From positions 118,977 through 182,976 of the forward strand of contig NZ_AOIV01000041.1 in the NCBI RefSeq assembly GCF_000337095.1: DNA of 64,000 nucleotides. The letters are read 5' to 3'. The notes beneath the pieces were generated by a model. It saw nothing but the letters and a program-made list of their open reading frames with translations, did not search any database and was not told where the DNA came from. The DNA is from Halogeometricum pallidum JCM 14848. GTDB lineage: Archaea > Halobacteriota > Halobacteria > Halobacteriales > Haloferacaceae. The position numbers were made by a program, and so were the translations under genes. Shown in pieces: positions 27,301-35,300 of the stretch (the first letter of the stretch is position 1; every line of letters starts with the position of its first letter).

Positions 27301-27918
27301 CTCGCCATCGACGAGTACGACGAGGTCGAAGCGAGCCTCGAAGAGATGCAGGAGCGCCGGGACGTACTCGAAGAGGAGCGAGGGGGCATCCGCGACCGCA
27401 TCGAGCAGTTCGAATCGCAGAAGAAGGCGACGTTCATGGACGCGTTCGACGCCATCAACGAGAACTTCACCGACATCTTCGAGCGTCTGTCGGACGGCAC
27501 CGGGGAACTCCTCCTCGAGAACCCGGAGGACCCCTTCGAGGACGGCCTGACGATGAAGGCCCAACCCGGCGACAAGCCCATCCAGCGGCTGAACGCGATG
27601 TCGGGCGGGGAGAAGTCGCTGACCGCGCTGGCGTTCATCTTCGCCATCCAGCGGCACAACCCCGCGCCGTTCTACGCCTTGGACGAGGTGGACGCCTTCC
27701 TCGACGCCGCCAACGCCGAACGCGTCGGCGAGATGGTCGACGACTTGGCGGGCGAGGCCCAGTTCGTCGTCGTCTCGCACCGCTCGGCGCTCTTAGAGCG
27801 ATCCGAGCGCGTCATCGGCGTCACGATGCAGGGCGACAACGTCAGCGCGGTGACGGGCATCCAACTCGGCGAGGAAGACGAGGAGGCGGGCGAACCGGAG
27901 GCCGCGGCGGATGACTGA
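24322..27918 (+). CDS. smc: Chromosome segregation protein SMC
   Basis: 1198 residues, the usual full length. Walker A is TGPNGSGKSNIIDG (residues 30-43). Long coiled coils rich in Glu/Arg span about residues 165-525 and 680-1010, flanking a hinge domain at roughly 530-670 (HGTVGQLGSVPGEYATACET, FLPITKMDDRG). The C-terminal head holds the ABC signature MSGGEKSLTALAF (about 1093-1105) and Walker B FYALDEVDAFLD (Asp1121, Glu1122). SMC condenses and helps segregate the chromosome with ScpA, encoded next with an 8-base overlap. No ScpB gene is adjacent. Confidence 0.98.
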   Translation: MHIKELVLDGFKSFGRKTRIPFYEDFTVVTGPNGSGKSNIIDGVLFALGLARTRGIRAEKLTDLIYNPGHADDAEGGGGTKEASVTVVLDNADGKLDRSQVVNAAGSDDVGDVSEIRVKRRVKETDDNYYSYYYLNGRSCNLSDIQDLLAQAGITPEGYNVVMQGDVTEIINMTPYQRRGIIDEIAGVAEFDAKKEDAFGELDAVEERIEEADLRIEEKRGRLDRLEDERETALKYQSLREEREEYEGFLKAAELEDKRADLEKTESKAEKREAKLDSLREELDTRQGKVSRLEGELEELSKEIERKGEDEQLRIKSEIESVKGEIDRLENAVEAAEDRIDDAETERRKAFVELDRKQEKIDDVGDDIRAVKVEKASVKSEIQSRETDLAEVEAEIASVDTEFDELKEDLAEKKSELEELKTERNDLQREKDRLLDDTRRRSSEISETQEKIEEIREELPELKASLSDLHSELDKAEKNKAKIDGVIEDLRDERSDLKDDLDEVEEDLRSKQSEYAELEARAGEDGDASWPRAVTTILNSGRSGVHGTVGQLGSVPGEYATACETAAGGRLAHVVVDDDGVGSDCIDYLKSRNAGRATFLPITKMDDRGLPSKPNDPGVVGFARNIVEYDAQYEPIFSYVLGSTLVVEDMETARSLMGDFRMVTLDGDLVERSGAMTGGSGGGSRYSFSKSGSGRLERLATEISSLEDDRRELQSEIRDVESRLDDAREKASDAADRVRSVEGDIDRAEADVEEKEAEIDRLEDRIEELREERADVDEEMQSLDADIDSLNADVADAESDIDDLESELQDSEIPELTAKADEIRADIDEKEARMDELDGRLNELQLEKEYAEDAIEELNETVESAQERKADARDTVREKEAEIEAKAETLEEKREAVSDLEDELKELKSERSELRADVREAKSERDEQRDKVDRAESRVENLRESAERLAWEIDELESEVGEYDPEAIPDHEEVEANIEELTDEMEALEPVNMLAIDEYDEVEASLEEMQERRDVLEEERGGIRDRIEQFESQKKATFMDAFDAINENFTDIFERLSDGTGELLLENPEDPFEDGLTMKAQPGDKPIQRLNAMSGGEKSLTALAFIFAIQRHNPAPFYALDEVDAFLDAANAERVGEMVDDLAGEAQFVVVSHRSALLERSERVIGVTMQGDNVSAVTGIQLGEEDEEAGEPEAAADD

Positions 27919-28864
27919 GGACGTCGGCCCCGCCGCGCCGCCCCGTGAGACGGTCGTGCCCGACGGCGTCGACGCCGATGTCGACGCGGGCGCGGACGCC
28001 GACGACGACGAGGTCGAACCGGTCGAACTCCTCGTGCAACTCGCCGAGGATGGCGAGATAGACCCGTGGGACATCGACGTGGTGGAGGTGACGGACGCCT
28101 TCCTCGCGCGCCTCGACGCGACGGACCTTCGAACCTCGGGGCGGGCGCTGTTCTACGCCTCCGTCCTCCTGCGGATGAAGTCCGACGCCCTCCTCGAACC
28201 CGACGCCGACGAGGAGGAACCCGAACTCGAACCGTGGGAGCGGGCGCTGGAGGGCGGCGGCGAGATGGCCGGCGGCGACGACGTCGACGGCGCGCCCGGG
28301 TCGGAATCGGGGTTCGACCCGGTCGACGCCCTCGAAGCCGAGATGGACCGGCGCCTCGAGCGGAAACAGGCCCGCGGGTCGCCGGAGACGCTCGACGAAC
28401 TCGTCCGCGAACTCCGGGAGGCCGAACGCGAGTCGTGGTGGAAGCGCCGCCGCGAGTACGACACCTCCGACTCGCCGCGGGGCTACGGCCGCGGGACGCA
28501 GACGCTCGATTACCGGTCGACCGACGACTTCCGGGCGGACGACGAACCCACCGCCGCGGACGTGACGGGGACGGCGCACACCGAGGACATCGAGTCCTCC
28601 ATCGCCGCCGTCGAAGCGGCCCTGCACGAGCAGTACGGGAAGGGGCGGGCGGAGGTGCTGTACGCGGAGATTCGCACCGCCGCCGAGACGCCGGTGACGA
28701 CGTACCTCTCGCTGCTGTTTCTCTCGCACCGCGGAACCGTCCGCCTCCAGCAGGACGACCTGTTCGGAGACCTATGGGTGCGGGACCCCGCGGCCGTCGA
28801 CGGGGCGGGGGACGGCGGCGACGGCGACGCCGAGGACGAGACGACCGAAGCGATAGCGGACTGA
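27911..28864 (+). CDS. scpA: Segregation and condensation protein A (kleisin)
   Basis: 317 residues. The N-terminal helical part (VEPVELLVQLAEDGEIDPWDI, ALFYASVLLRMKSDALLEP) is the SMC-neck-binding region of ScpA. A long acidic low-complexity middle follows. The C-terminal winged helix is TPVTTYLSLLFLSHRGTVRL then DDLFGDLWV, which should bind the SMC head. Overlap with smc by 8 bases indicates translational coupling. It is longer than bacterial ScpA because of the acidic linkers. The assignment is strong from sequence and context. Confidence 0.94.
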   Translation: MTEDVGPAAPPRETVVPDGVDADVDAGADADDDEVEPVELLVQLAEDGEIDPWDIDVVEVTDAFLARLDATDLRTSGRALFYASVLLRMKSDALLEPDADEEEPELEPWERALEGGGEMAGGDDVDGAPGSESGFDPVDALEAEMDRRLERKQARGSPETLDELVRELREAERESWWKRRREYDTSDSPRGYGRGTQTLDYRSTDDFRADDEPTAADVTGTAHTEDIESSIAAVEAALHEQYGKGRAEVLYAEIRTAAETPVTTYLSLLFLSHRGTVRLQQDDLFGDLWVRDPAAVDGAGDGGDGDAEDETTEAIAD

Positions 28865-28914
28865 GTCGTTACCCCCGGGAGAGATTTTCTACCGCTCGTC
28901 CGTAGTCGGGAACC

Positions 28915-29385
28915 GTGCCTCCACCGACCCTCCTCTCCGGCACCCTCCGGAGGCTCACCGTCGCCGTCTCGCTGCTCACCTCCGCGCTGTTCGCCCTCCT
29001 CGCGGGCGCCCTCGCCGCCGGCGCACTGGGCGTCCCCGCCGGAACGGCTCTCACGGCGGTCGTCGCCGCCCTCGCGTTCCTCCCCGTCTTCTGGTTGCAC
29101 TGCTACGCGGCGGGCTACGTCGCCTACGCGCCGACCGAGTTCGGAGCCGTTCGGCGTATCGAGACGCTCTCGGCGCAGGTCACCGCGTGTACGGTCTGCG
29201 GCGACTCCGACGCGAACGGCGTCTGCCGGCGCTACGGCGAACAGCGGGTCGTTGCGGGCGTTCCGCTGGCGACGACCGAGGAGGGCGAAAACTGGTACTG
29301 CGGGAACTGCCACGCCGTCGAACACGGCGACGGCGGGTCGGCGCCGGACGCGACAGTCGACCGCGCCTTGGAAGAGACGGACTGA
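28915..29385 (+). CDS. Membrane protein with C-terminal zinc ribbon
   Basis: 156 residues from the GTG at 28915. Two adjacent hydrophobic segments (about residues 14-38 and 42-70) form a hairpin. The C-terminal soluble part contains TACTVCGDSDANGVCRRYGE and NWYCGNCHAVEH, a likely zinc-binding site of Cys pairs. No family is assigned. It starts 50 bp after scpA and may be a read-through member of that transcript, or independent. Its role is unknown; the membrane-plus-zinc layout recurs in haloarchaea. Confidence 0.7.
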   Translation: MPPPTLLSGTLRRLTVAVSLLTSALFALLAGALAAGALGVPAGTALTAVVAALAFLPVFWLHCYAAGYVAYAPTEFGAVRRIETLSAQVTACTVCGDSDANGVCRRYGEQRVVAGVPLATTEEGENWYCGNCHAVEHGDGGSAPDATVDRALEETD

Positions 29386-30636
29386 CTATCGGTCGCCGTT
29401 GACCGCGGCGGCGACTTTCGTCCGACTGAACAACTGCTCGCCTTCGGGAATCTCCGGGTACGGCTCGCCGTCCTCGTACTCGGGCCACTCGCCGAACTGC
29501 TCGGGGTAGAGCTGTTTGGCGCCCATCTCCAACTGGAAGAGGTTCATGACGGGGCCCTGATAGCGCATCCCGGCGGGGTAGACGTTCCCGTTCTGTACCG
29601 CGGTTAACTGCCCCCCGACGGGATGGTCTTCGAGCGCCGCGCGCACCTCGCTCATCTCGTAGTTCGGCGTCATGCCCCAGAGGTGGAGGATGACGTCGGG
29701 GTCGGCCTCGGCCAGCGTCTCGAAGTCGACGGTGCCCCAGAGGCCGTTCCACTGCTCGGAGCCGAAGGCGTCGTTGGCGGCCAGCGGCCGGGTATCGGCC
29801 AGCCAGTAGCCGGGCCGGTTGAGGTGGTAGGTCCAGAACGTCTCGTTCTCCGCCGAGTAGGTGGCGCGGACGGCCGTCGGACGCTCCTCTTTCGGCGGAA
29901 GGTTCGACCGGATGGTCGAGAGGAGGCCCCCGTGAACCGCGTTCAGCGCCTCGTAGCGCTCGGTCTCTCGGAACACCTCGGCCACCTTGCCGAACAGTTC
30001 CCAGAGCGTGTAGTACTGGTAGTTGCCGTAGCCGTCCGGTGCGTCGGCGTGGGTGCCGCTGTAGAAGTTGCCGAACCACGGCGCCACCTGCGAGCCAATC
30101 TCCTCGACGTCCGAGTCGTCCCAGTTGTCCTGCGTCGACGCCCACGCGGGGTCGGTCAGGTGGACGTCGCTGCCGAGTTCGAACAGCTTCTCTTTGTTCA
30201 GCCCGCTGCTCAGCGGGTCGTAGAGGTCCTTCCACTCGAAGCCGACGCCGTCGAGGCGGTCGTAGTAGTGGTTCATCGTCGTCCCCGACATCTCGGGTAC
30301 GTAGACGGAGTTGACGGCGTCACCGTGCCCCAGCGCCACCGCCATGTCGGCGTACTGCGGGAAGACGGTGAAGACGTTCTCGGGCACGCCGTCGAACGCG
30401 ACGTCGCCCATCGGCGACATCGACACCGTGTACGACCCCGAGGCGGACGAGCCGGTCCCTTCCTCCGTTCCGTCCGTTCCCCCAGTTGCCGCCCCTTCGG
30501 TCGCCGTCGACCCGCTTACGTCGGTGCCTTCCGTCGCCGTGCCGCCGGAGTCGCCGGAGCAACCGGCGACCAACCCCGCCGCGACGAGCGCGCCGGTCCG
30601 CTTTAGATACGTCCTCCGCGTCGTTTTGTCGACCAT
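29386..30636 (-). CDS. ABC-type substrate-binding lipoprotein, probable iron/siderophore class
   Basis: 416 residues. The Tat/lipoprotein signal is TTRRTYLKRTGALVAAGLVAGC with lipobox Cys26, followed by a Gly/Thr/Glu-rich linker to about residue 68. The remainder resembles the TroA/BtuF-like class III fold (FDGVPENVFTVFPQYADMA, LTDPAWASTQDNW, LAEADPDVILHLWGM). Such proteins capture siderophores, heme or cobalamin. An iron-box-like palindrome lies in its promoter, which favours iron uptake. No permease or ATPase gene is adjacent on either side, so the partners must lie elsewhere. Confidence 0.85.
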   Translation of the reverse strand: MVDKTTRRTYLKRTGALVAAGLVAGCSGDSGGTATEGTDVSGSTATEGAATGGTDGTEEGTGSSASGSYTVSMSPMGDVAFDGVPENVFTVFPQYADMAVALGHGDAVNSVYVPEMSGTTMNHYYDRLDGVGFEWKDLYDPLSSGLNKEKLFELGSDVHLTDPAWASTQDNWDDSDVEEIGSQVAPWFGNFYSGTHADAPDGYGNYQYYTLWELFGKVAEVFRETERYEALNAVHGGLLSTIRSNLPPKEERPTAVRATYSAENETFWTYHLNRPGYWLADTRPLAANDAFGSEQWNGLWGTVDFETLAEADPDVILHLWGMTPNYEMSEVRAALEDHPVGGQLTAVQNGNVYPAGMRYQGPVMNLFQLEMGAKQLYPEQFGEWPEYEDGEPYPEIPEGEQLFSRTKVAAAVNGDR

Positions 30637-30641
30637 CTTGT

Positions 30642-30657
30642 TTTAGGTAGGCCTAAA
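30642..30657 (-). promoter_or_regulatory. Candidate iron-repressor (DtxR/Idr/SirR type) operator
   Basis: The inverted repeat TTTAGG-TAGG-CCTAAA has perfect 6-bp arms and lies 6-21 bp before the ATG at 30636. It resembles the TTAGG...CCTAA boxes bound by DtxR-family metalloregulators in archaea and bacteria. If the transcript is leaderless, the site overlaps the core promoter and initiation region, fitting repression when iron is plentiful. The binder is inferred. Confidence 0.6.
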
Positions 30658-30740
30658 CAGGCGTAAGACGCTTTCGACTCGCGGGAGCGAGGCGGGGGGG
30701 ACCGGACGCGAACGGGCGGGAACGGAGGCGGCTTGACTTG

Positions 30741-31601
30741 CTACTCGACGTACTCGCTGATGAGGGGCGCGAGGTCGGATTTCACGTCCTCGTCGATGGC
30801 GTCGTCCGGCGTGTTGATGGTTCCCTCCAGCGAGGAGTGACACGGGCACTCGTGGTCCTCGGGGATGGCTTCGATGGCGGCCTCGACGGTCTCTTTGATG
30901 GCCGTCTCGTTCTTCTCGGCGTTCTTCAGCACCTCTTCGAGGGTGACCTCGCTGTCCGCCTTCCAGACGTCGTAGTCGGTGACGCCGGTGACGGTGGCGT
31001 ACGCCATCTCCGCTTCCCGGGCGAGTTTCGCCTCCGGAATCGTCGTCATCCCGATGACGTCCCAGCCCTGTTCGCGGTAGAACTCGCTCTCGGCGCGCGT
31101 GGAGTACTGCGGCCCCTCGATGCAGACGTAGGTGCCGCCGCGGACGACGTCCGCGTCCGTCGCCTCCTCGGCGGCGTCGGCGAGTATCTCGTTCAGTTCC
31201 GCGCAGTAGGGGTCGGCGAACGGTTGGTGGACGACGACGCCCTCCTCGAAGAACGTCAGGTCGCGGTGCTTCGTGCGGTCGTATATCTGGTCGGGGATCA
31301 CGAGCGTCTGCGGCGGCAGGTCCTCGCGGAGACTGCCGACGGCGTTCGAGGCGAGGACGTGCGTGACGCCCTGTTCTTTCAGCGCGTAGACGTTCGCGCG
31401 GTACGGCAGCGTCGTCGGCGAGCGCTGGTGTTTCGGCCCGTGACGCGGGACGAAGACGACCTCTCGGCCGGTGTCCCCGAACTCGCCGACGGTGAGCGGC
31501 GCCGAGGGGTCGCCGTACGGCGTCTCCACCTCGACGGTGCGCGTGTCCCTGAGGGGCAGGGCGTCGTAGATGCCGCTTCCACCGATGAATCCGATTGTCA
31601 T
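30741..31601 (-). CDS. mtnP: S-methyl-5'-thioadenosine phosphorylase
   Basis: 286 residues. It starts MTIGFIGGSGIYDALPL, followed by FVPRHGPKHQRSPTTLPYRA, the ASNAVGSL loop, CIEGPQYSTRAES and the purine-binding GMTTIPEAKLAREAEM. These are hallmarks of trimeric MTAP/PNP family members. It cleaves methylthioadenosine with phosphate in methionine salvage. Archaeal homologues may also accept other purine nucleosides. It lies between the substrate-binding protein and the AEC permease on the same strand, with gaps of 104 and 51 bp. Confidence 0.95.
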   Translation of the reverse strand: MTIGFIGGSGIYDALPLRDTRTVEVETPYGDPSAPLTVGEFGDTGREVVFVPRHGPKHQRSPTTLPYRANVYALKEQGVTHVLASNAVGSLREDLPPQTLVIPDQIYDRTKHRDLTFFEEGVVVHQPFADPYCAELNEILADAAEEATDADVVRGGTYVCIEGPQYSTRAESEFYREQGWDVIGMTTIPEAKLAREAEMAYATVTGVTDYDVWKADSEVTLEEVLKNAEKNETAIKETVEAAIEAIPEDHECPCHSSLEGTINTPDDAIDEDVKSDLAPLISEYVE

Positions 31602-31652
31602 ACCCCTCCCTCGCGGGCCGGGGGCTAAAGCGTGGTGAGTCCGGACGAAAAC

Positions 31653-32609
31653 TCAGAACAGCAGGCCCGACTCTAAGAGGGCGATGACGCCCGTGAGCAT
31701 CGGGACGCTGACGAGCGTCGTCACGAAGACGGCGGTGGAGACGAACTCCGCGACCGAGACGCCCCGGACCGTCCCCTCGGAGAACTCCGCGACGAGGATG
31801 AGGGGAGTAATCGCCGCCGGCATCGCGGTTTCGAGGACGATGGTCTTGGCCACCGTCGGGTCGGAGATGCCCGCCGCGAGGGCGAGACCGAGGCCGACGA
31901 CGGGCGCGACGACCATCTTCAGCGTCGTCACCACGCCGACGGTGCGGAGCGTCGCGCCCACGTCCGTCCGGGCGAGTTGGACGCCGACGATGAGCAACAT
32001 CAGGGGGATGGAGGAGTCTCCGACGAGTTGGAGCGTCTCCATCGCCGTCGAGTCCGCGGGGGGGACGGCGCCGAGTGCGCGGGCGAGGAGGGCGGCGAGG
32101 ACGGCGTAGACGAGGGGGATTCGGAACACGTGCTTCAGGCCGGACAGTCCGCCCGACCCGCCGCCGCGCGAGGCGATGAAGACGCCGAGCGTGTAGATGA
32201 GGATGCTCTGCACCGACAGGAAGACGACGGCCGTCGCCCGCCCCGTCTCCCCGAACGCGAAGTTCGAGACGGGGATGCCGTAGTTACCGGAGTTCGAGAA
32301 CGCGGAGACGAGGACGAGCGAACTCAGGAGGGGGTCCGTCTCGCCGAGGGCGCGGCCGACTCCCTCGGCGACCAGTATCATGACGAGGTGGTAGGCGACG
32401 ACGACGCCGACGACTTCGAGGAGCGTCGACCCCGCGAGCGTCGTCGTCGCCAGACTGTGAAAGACGAGTGCGGGCGCGAGAACGTAGACGACGACGGTGT
32501 TCAGGGGGGCGGTGTCGACGTCCTTCGTCCGACCGAGGACGAAGCCGACGGCGCCGACGGCGAGGATGGGGAGGATGGCCGTCGCGAAGATAGACAGCAG
32601 TGATGCCAC
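31653..32609 (-). CDS. AEC (auxin efflux carrier) family permease
   Basis: 318 residues with about ten hydrophobic segments in two five-helix halves separated by a short hydrophilic loop (ASRGGGSGGLSGLKH). Motifs of the BASS/AEC group appear in SAFSNSGNYGIPVSNFAFGE of the first half and LETAMPAAITPLILVAEF of the second. Prokaryotic members carry organic acids or other anions; auxin transport is not implied. It lies on the same strand as MTAP but no metabolic tie is evident. The ATG at 32609 starts directly before the first helix. Confidence 0.9.
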   Translation of the reverse strand: MASLLSIFATAILPILAVGAVGFVLGRTKDVDTAPLNTVVVYVLAPALVFHSLATTTLAGSTLLEVVGVVVAYHLVMILVAEGVGRALGETDPLLSSLVLVSAFSNSGNYGIPVSNFAFGETGRATAVVFLSVQSILIYTLGVFIASRGGGSGGLSGLKHVFRIPLVYAVLAALLARALGAVPPADSTAMETLQLVGDSSIPLMLLIVGVQLARTDVGATLRTVGVVTTLKMVVAPVVGLGLALAAGISDPTVAKTIVLETAMPAAITPLILVAEFSEGTVRGVSVAEFVSTAVFVTTLVSVPMLTGVIALLESGLLF

Positions 32610-32705
32610 GTTCGCGTCTCACGACCGACCGGGTCAAGCGCTTCGGAGACGGCGCGACTTACCGCGTCGTGAAGGACCCTGATACACCGCGCGCGGGCGG
32701 ACGAG

Positions 32706-33140
32706 TCAGCCCCGGGTCTCGTACAGTCGCGCCATCCGATCGAAGAACAAGAACATGACGACGAGCGAAACCGCCGTGCCGACGGCCGTCCGGAGCGACC
32801 GTCGCTCGGCCGCCGCGCGGAGTGTGGACAGGAACACCGGAGCCATGAGTGCCACGAACAGCGCGTCGCCGGGCGACGACAGGAGTCCCCGGTCGAGCCA
32901 GACCCGTTCTCCGAGCACGACCCGGGTCGCCCACGCCGCGTCGTCGTCGGGTTCTGAGAACAGTAACGGGTTCGCCGCGACGAACAGGAGCGTCCCGGCG
33001 AGGAGTCGCCGGTCCCGGCGGTAGACGGCAGCGACCAGTACCGGGTACGCTCCGACCAGCGTCCAGACGCTCCCGGGGTTCGCGTGTCGAGTCCAGAAGA
33101 ACTGCTTCGCGAGACGCCATCGCTCGGCCGCGGTGGTCAT
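32706..33140 (-). CDS. Small membrane protein of unknown function
   Basis: 144 residues from the ATG at 33140 (MTTAAERWRLAKQFFWTRHA). Three or four hydrophobic stretches are seen (VWTLVGAYPVLVAAVY, LLAGTLLFVAANPLLF, ALFVALMAPVFLSTL, VGTAVSLVVMFLFF). WTRHANPGS and FSEPDDDAAWATRVVLGERVW look like conserved loops of a haloarchaeal DUF (possibly DUF6653, not verified). No catalytic motif is recognised. Adjacent genes on the same strand give no functional clue. Confidence 0.75.
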   Translation of the reverse strand: MTTAAERWRLAKQFFWTRHANPGSVWTLVGAYPVLVAAVYRRDRRLLAGTLLFVAANPLLFSEPDDDAAWATRVVLGERVWLDRGLLSSPGDALFVALMAPVFLSTLRAAAERRSLRTAVGTAVSLVVMFLFFDRMARLYETRG

Positions 33141-33187
33141 GCGCGTTCCTTCGTTCGGACCGGAGATAACCGTGACTTCGCGTCGCT

Positions 33188-33901
33188 CTACGCGCCGACG
33201 CCCTCGTTCTCCAACAGTCGCCACGCGTCGCCGCCGGCGGATTCGACGTACCCGCGGCGCTCCATCTCCGAGAGAACCTCGGGCATTCGGCCGGGTTGGG
33301 CTATCTCCATCTCGATGCGGTCGACGCCGTGGTACTCCGCGAGGTAGTGTCTCAGGTCCTCCATCTCGAACGTCTCCTCGTCGGCCTTCTCCATGACGCC
33401 CGTCGTGAGGTCTATCATGTCCTCGATGAAGTTCCACGGGTAGACGACCCACGTCCACTCCTCGAGGCGTTCGCCGACGAAGTCGGGTTCGAACTCGCTC
33501 GTCTGGAGGAGTTGGAGCGTCCCCGTCCGTACTTCGCCGGCGTCGCGTTCGGTGACGTACTCGTAGGCGCGTTCGATAGAGCCGCCGGTGTCGGCGATGT
33601 CGTCGATGATGAGTACGTCTTTGCCCTCGACGCTCCCCTCGGGCATCGGGTAGCGAACTTCGGGTTCGTTCGACTTCTGGGCCGTCCCGACGTAGTGTTC
33701 CATCTTCAGGCTCGTCAGGTCGTCCAGCCCGAGGAAATCGCAGATACAGCGGCCGGCGAACCAGCCGCCGCGCGCGAGTGCGACCACCACGTCCGGGTCG
33801 AACTCCGCGGCTTTCACCTGGTCGCTCACGTCGCGGCAGCGACCGTAGATGTACTCCCAGTTCGTGATAGTGCAGTTAAATTCGTCGGGGAGGTCGCCCA
33901 T
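33188..33901 (-). CDS. Phosphoribosyltransferase family protein
   Basis: 237 residues. The PRPP-binding motif is VLIIDDIADTGGS (about residues 97-109), with an upstream ALARGGWFAGRCICDFLG loop. The layout matches archaeal purine phosphoribosyltransferase-like proteins (xanthine/guanine-type). A C-terminal extension (about residues 165-237) has a winged-helix-like arrangement (MPEVLSEMERRGYVESAGG). It probably salvages a purine base with PRPP, but substrate specificity is uncertain. The ATG at 33901 lies 165 bp from a divergent zinc-finger gene. Confidence 0.85.
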   Translation of the reverse strand: MGDLPDEFNCTITNWEYIYGRCRDVSDQVKAAEFDPDVVVALARGGWFAGRCICDFLGLDDLTSLKMEHYVGTAQKSNEPEVRYPMPEGSVEGKDVLIIDDIADTGGSIERAYEYVTERDAGEVRTGTLQLLQTSEFEPDFVGERLEEWTWVVYPWNFIEDMIDLTTGVMEKADEETFEMEDLRHYLAEYHGVDRIEMEIAQPGRMPEVLSEMERRGYVESAGGDAWRLLENEGVGA

Positions 33902-34020
33902 GAGCTTCGTTCACCACTTCGTGAACGGGTCGTAGACACCTTTAACGTGTTCGTCTCGTCGCGAGTCACACCCTCAGCGGAGGCTGGGCCGCCTTCCCCG
34001 TCGGATACCGGGCGCATAGC

Positions 34021-34027
34021 TTTATAC
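34021..34027 (+). promoter_or_regulatory. TATA-like element of the zinc-finger gene at 34067
   Basis: TTTATAC is centred about 43 bp before the ATG at 34067, implying a leader of about 15 nt. The leader region holds imperfect inverted repeats (CCTTG...CAAGG, about 34029-34057), a possible operator of unknown binder. Confidence 0.4.
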
Positions 34028-34066
34028 TTCCTTGCTGTATGGCAACATGTAACAAGGTGTGTTCCG

Positions 34067-34222
34067 ATGTACACGTGCAACAACTGCGATGGGTTCGTGA
34101 CCCGCGATTTCGTCCGCGTCTTCGGCGACAGCGACGACGAGGTGTTCGGCTGTCCCTCGTGTATGAACATGCGCGAGGTGATGAACGGCGCTGCGTCGCG
34201 TCCGAGCGCCGTCACCGAGTAG
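34067..34222 (+). CDS. Small zinc-finger protein (haloarchaeal)
   Basis: 51 residues. Two Cys pairs, MYTCNNCDGFVTRDF and FGCPSCMNMREV, make a rubredoxin-like or zinc-ribbon knuckle. It looks like a recurrent haloarchaeal small zinc-finger family (I recall DUF7563, not verified). It has its own TATA-like element upstream and is divergent from the phosphoribosyltransferase gene. Such proteins are often regulatory in haloarchaea, but no target can be named here. Confidence 0.8.
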   Translation: MYTCNNCDGFVTRDFVRVFGDSDDEVFGCPSCMNMREVMNGAASRPSAVTE

Positions 34223-34280
34223 TCCGGTCGCCCGTCCGCGACCGCCGGGATTCTTACCGGCGAGCGCCGTCGAGGGACGC

Positions 34281-35180
34281 ATGCAGACGCGCCGCGCGCT
34301 TCTCGTCGACGCCTTCGCGACCGAACCGCTCTCGGGCAACGCCGCCGGCGTCGTCCCCGACGGCGACCTCGACGCATCGCAGATGCGGGCGGTCGCCCGC
34401 GAACTCGCCGTCAGCGAGACGGCGTTCGTCGGACCGTCGAGCGACGCCGACCGACGCCTCCGCTTTTTCACGCCGACCCGGGAGGTGGACCTCTGCGGCC
34501 ACGCCACCGTGGCCGCGCACGCGCACCTCCACGAGGACGGCGTCCTCGACGCCGGAACGCACACCGTCGAGACGAACGTCGGCGTCCTCGACGTGGAGAT
34601 AGCCGAGGACGGCACCGTCTGGATGACCCAAGAGCCCCCGACGGTCGAGACGGTCGACCTCGATTACGACCGCGCGGGCGAGGCCCTCGGCGTCGACCCC
34701 GCGGCCCTCCGCGACGTGGGCCAGGACCTGTCCTCCGCGGTCGCCTCCACGGGTCTCCCGTACCTCGTCGTCCCCGTGAACTTCCTCGAACATCTCGGCG
34801 GCGCGGACCCCGACTTCGCCGCCGTCGAGGCGTTGGCCGACGAGTACGACGCCGCCGGCGTCTACGCGTTCACGTTCGACGCCCTCGCCGCCGACTCGAC
34901 GCTCCACGGGCGCATGTTCGCGCCCGGTCTCGGTATCCCCGAGGATCCGGTGACGGGAACCGCCAGCGGCGCCTGCGGGGCGTACCTCCGCCACGTCGAC
35001 GCCTTCGAGGGTGACCTGCCCGAGGAGATGACCTTCGAGCAGGGCCACTTCCTGGACCGACCGGGTCGCGTCCGCGTCCGCGTCGGCGAGACGGTCCGCG
35101 TCGGGGGGCGCGCCGTCACCTCGCTCGACGGGTCGCTCGCGGTCCCCCCCGCCGCGGACGACGACATCGTCGAAGCCTGA
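34281..35180 (+). CDS. PhzF family isomerase-like protein
   Basis: 299 residues. Family motifs: VDAFATEPLSGNAAGVV at the N-terminus, the catalytic-Glu region VSETAFVGP, FTPTREVDLCGHATVAAHAHL, and a second-half PEDPVTGTASGACGAYL. PhzF-fold enzymes (diaminopimelate epimerase-like) act as isomerases. Most members outside phenazine clusters have unknown substrates, and no phenazine genes are nearby. It lies 58 bp after the zinc-finger gene on the same strand. The acidic C-terminus is typical of halophiles. Confidence 0.93.
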   Translation: MQTRRALLVDAFATEPLSGNAAGVVPDGDLDASQMRAVARELAVSETAFVGPSSDADRRLRFFTPTREVDLCGHATVAAHAHLHEDGVLDAGTHTVETNVGVLDVEIAEDGTVWMTQEPPTVETVDLDYDRAGEALGVDPAALRDVGQDLSSAVASTGLPYLVVPVNFLEHLGGADPDFAAVEALADEYDAAGVYAFTFDALAADSTLHGRMFAPGLGIPEDPVTGTASGACGAYLRHVDAFEGDLPEEMTFEQGHFLDRPGRVRVRVGETVRVGGRAVTSLDGSLAVPPAADDDIVEA

Positions 35181-35300
35181 GGTCGCGGCGTCCGCGGCGC
35201 CATCGCTCGTCGCTCCGATTCGAACGCGGAACGGACTGGCTCTCGTCGCGAGAAGGAACCCCACCGGTCCGCGGTTGCGGTTCGCCGAGCGAGCGCCCGG

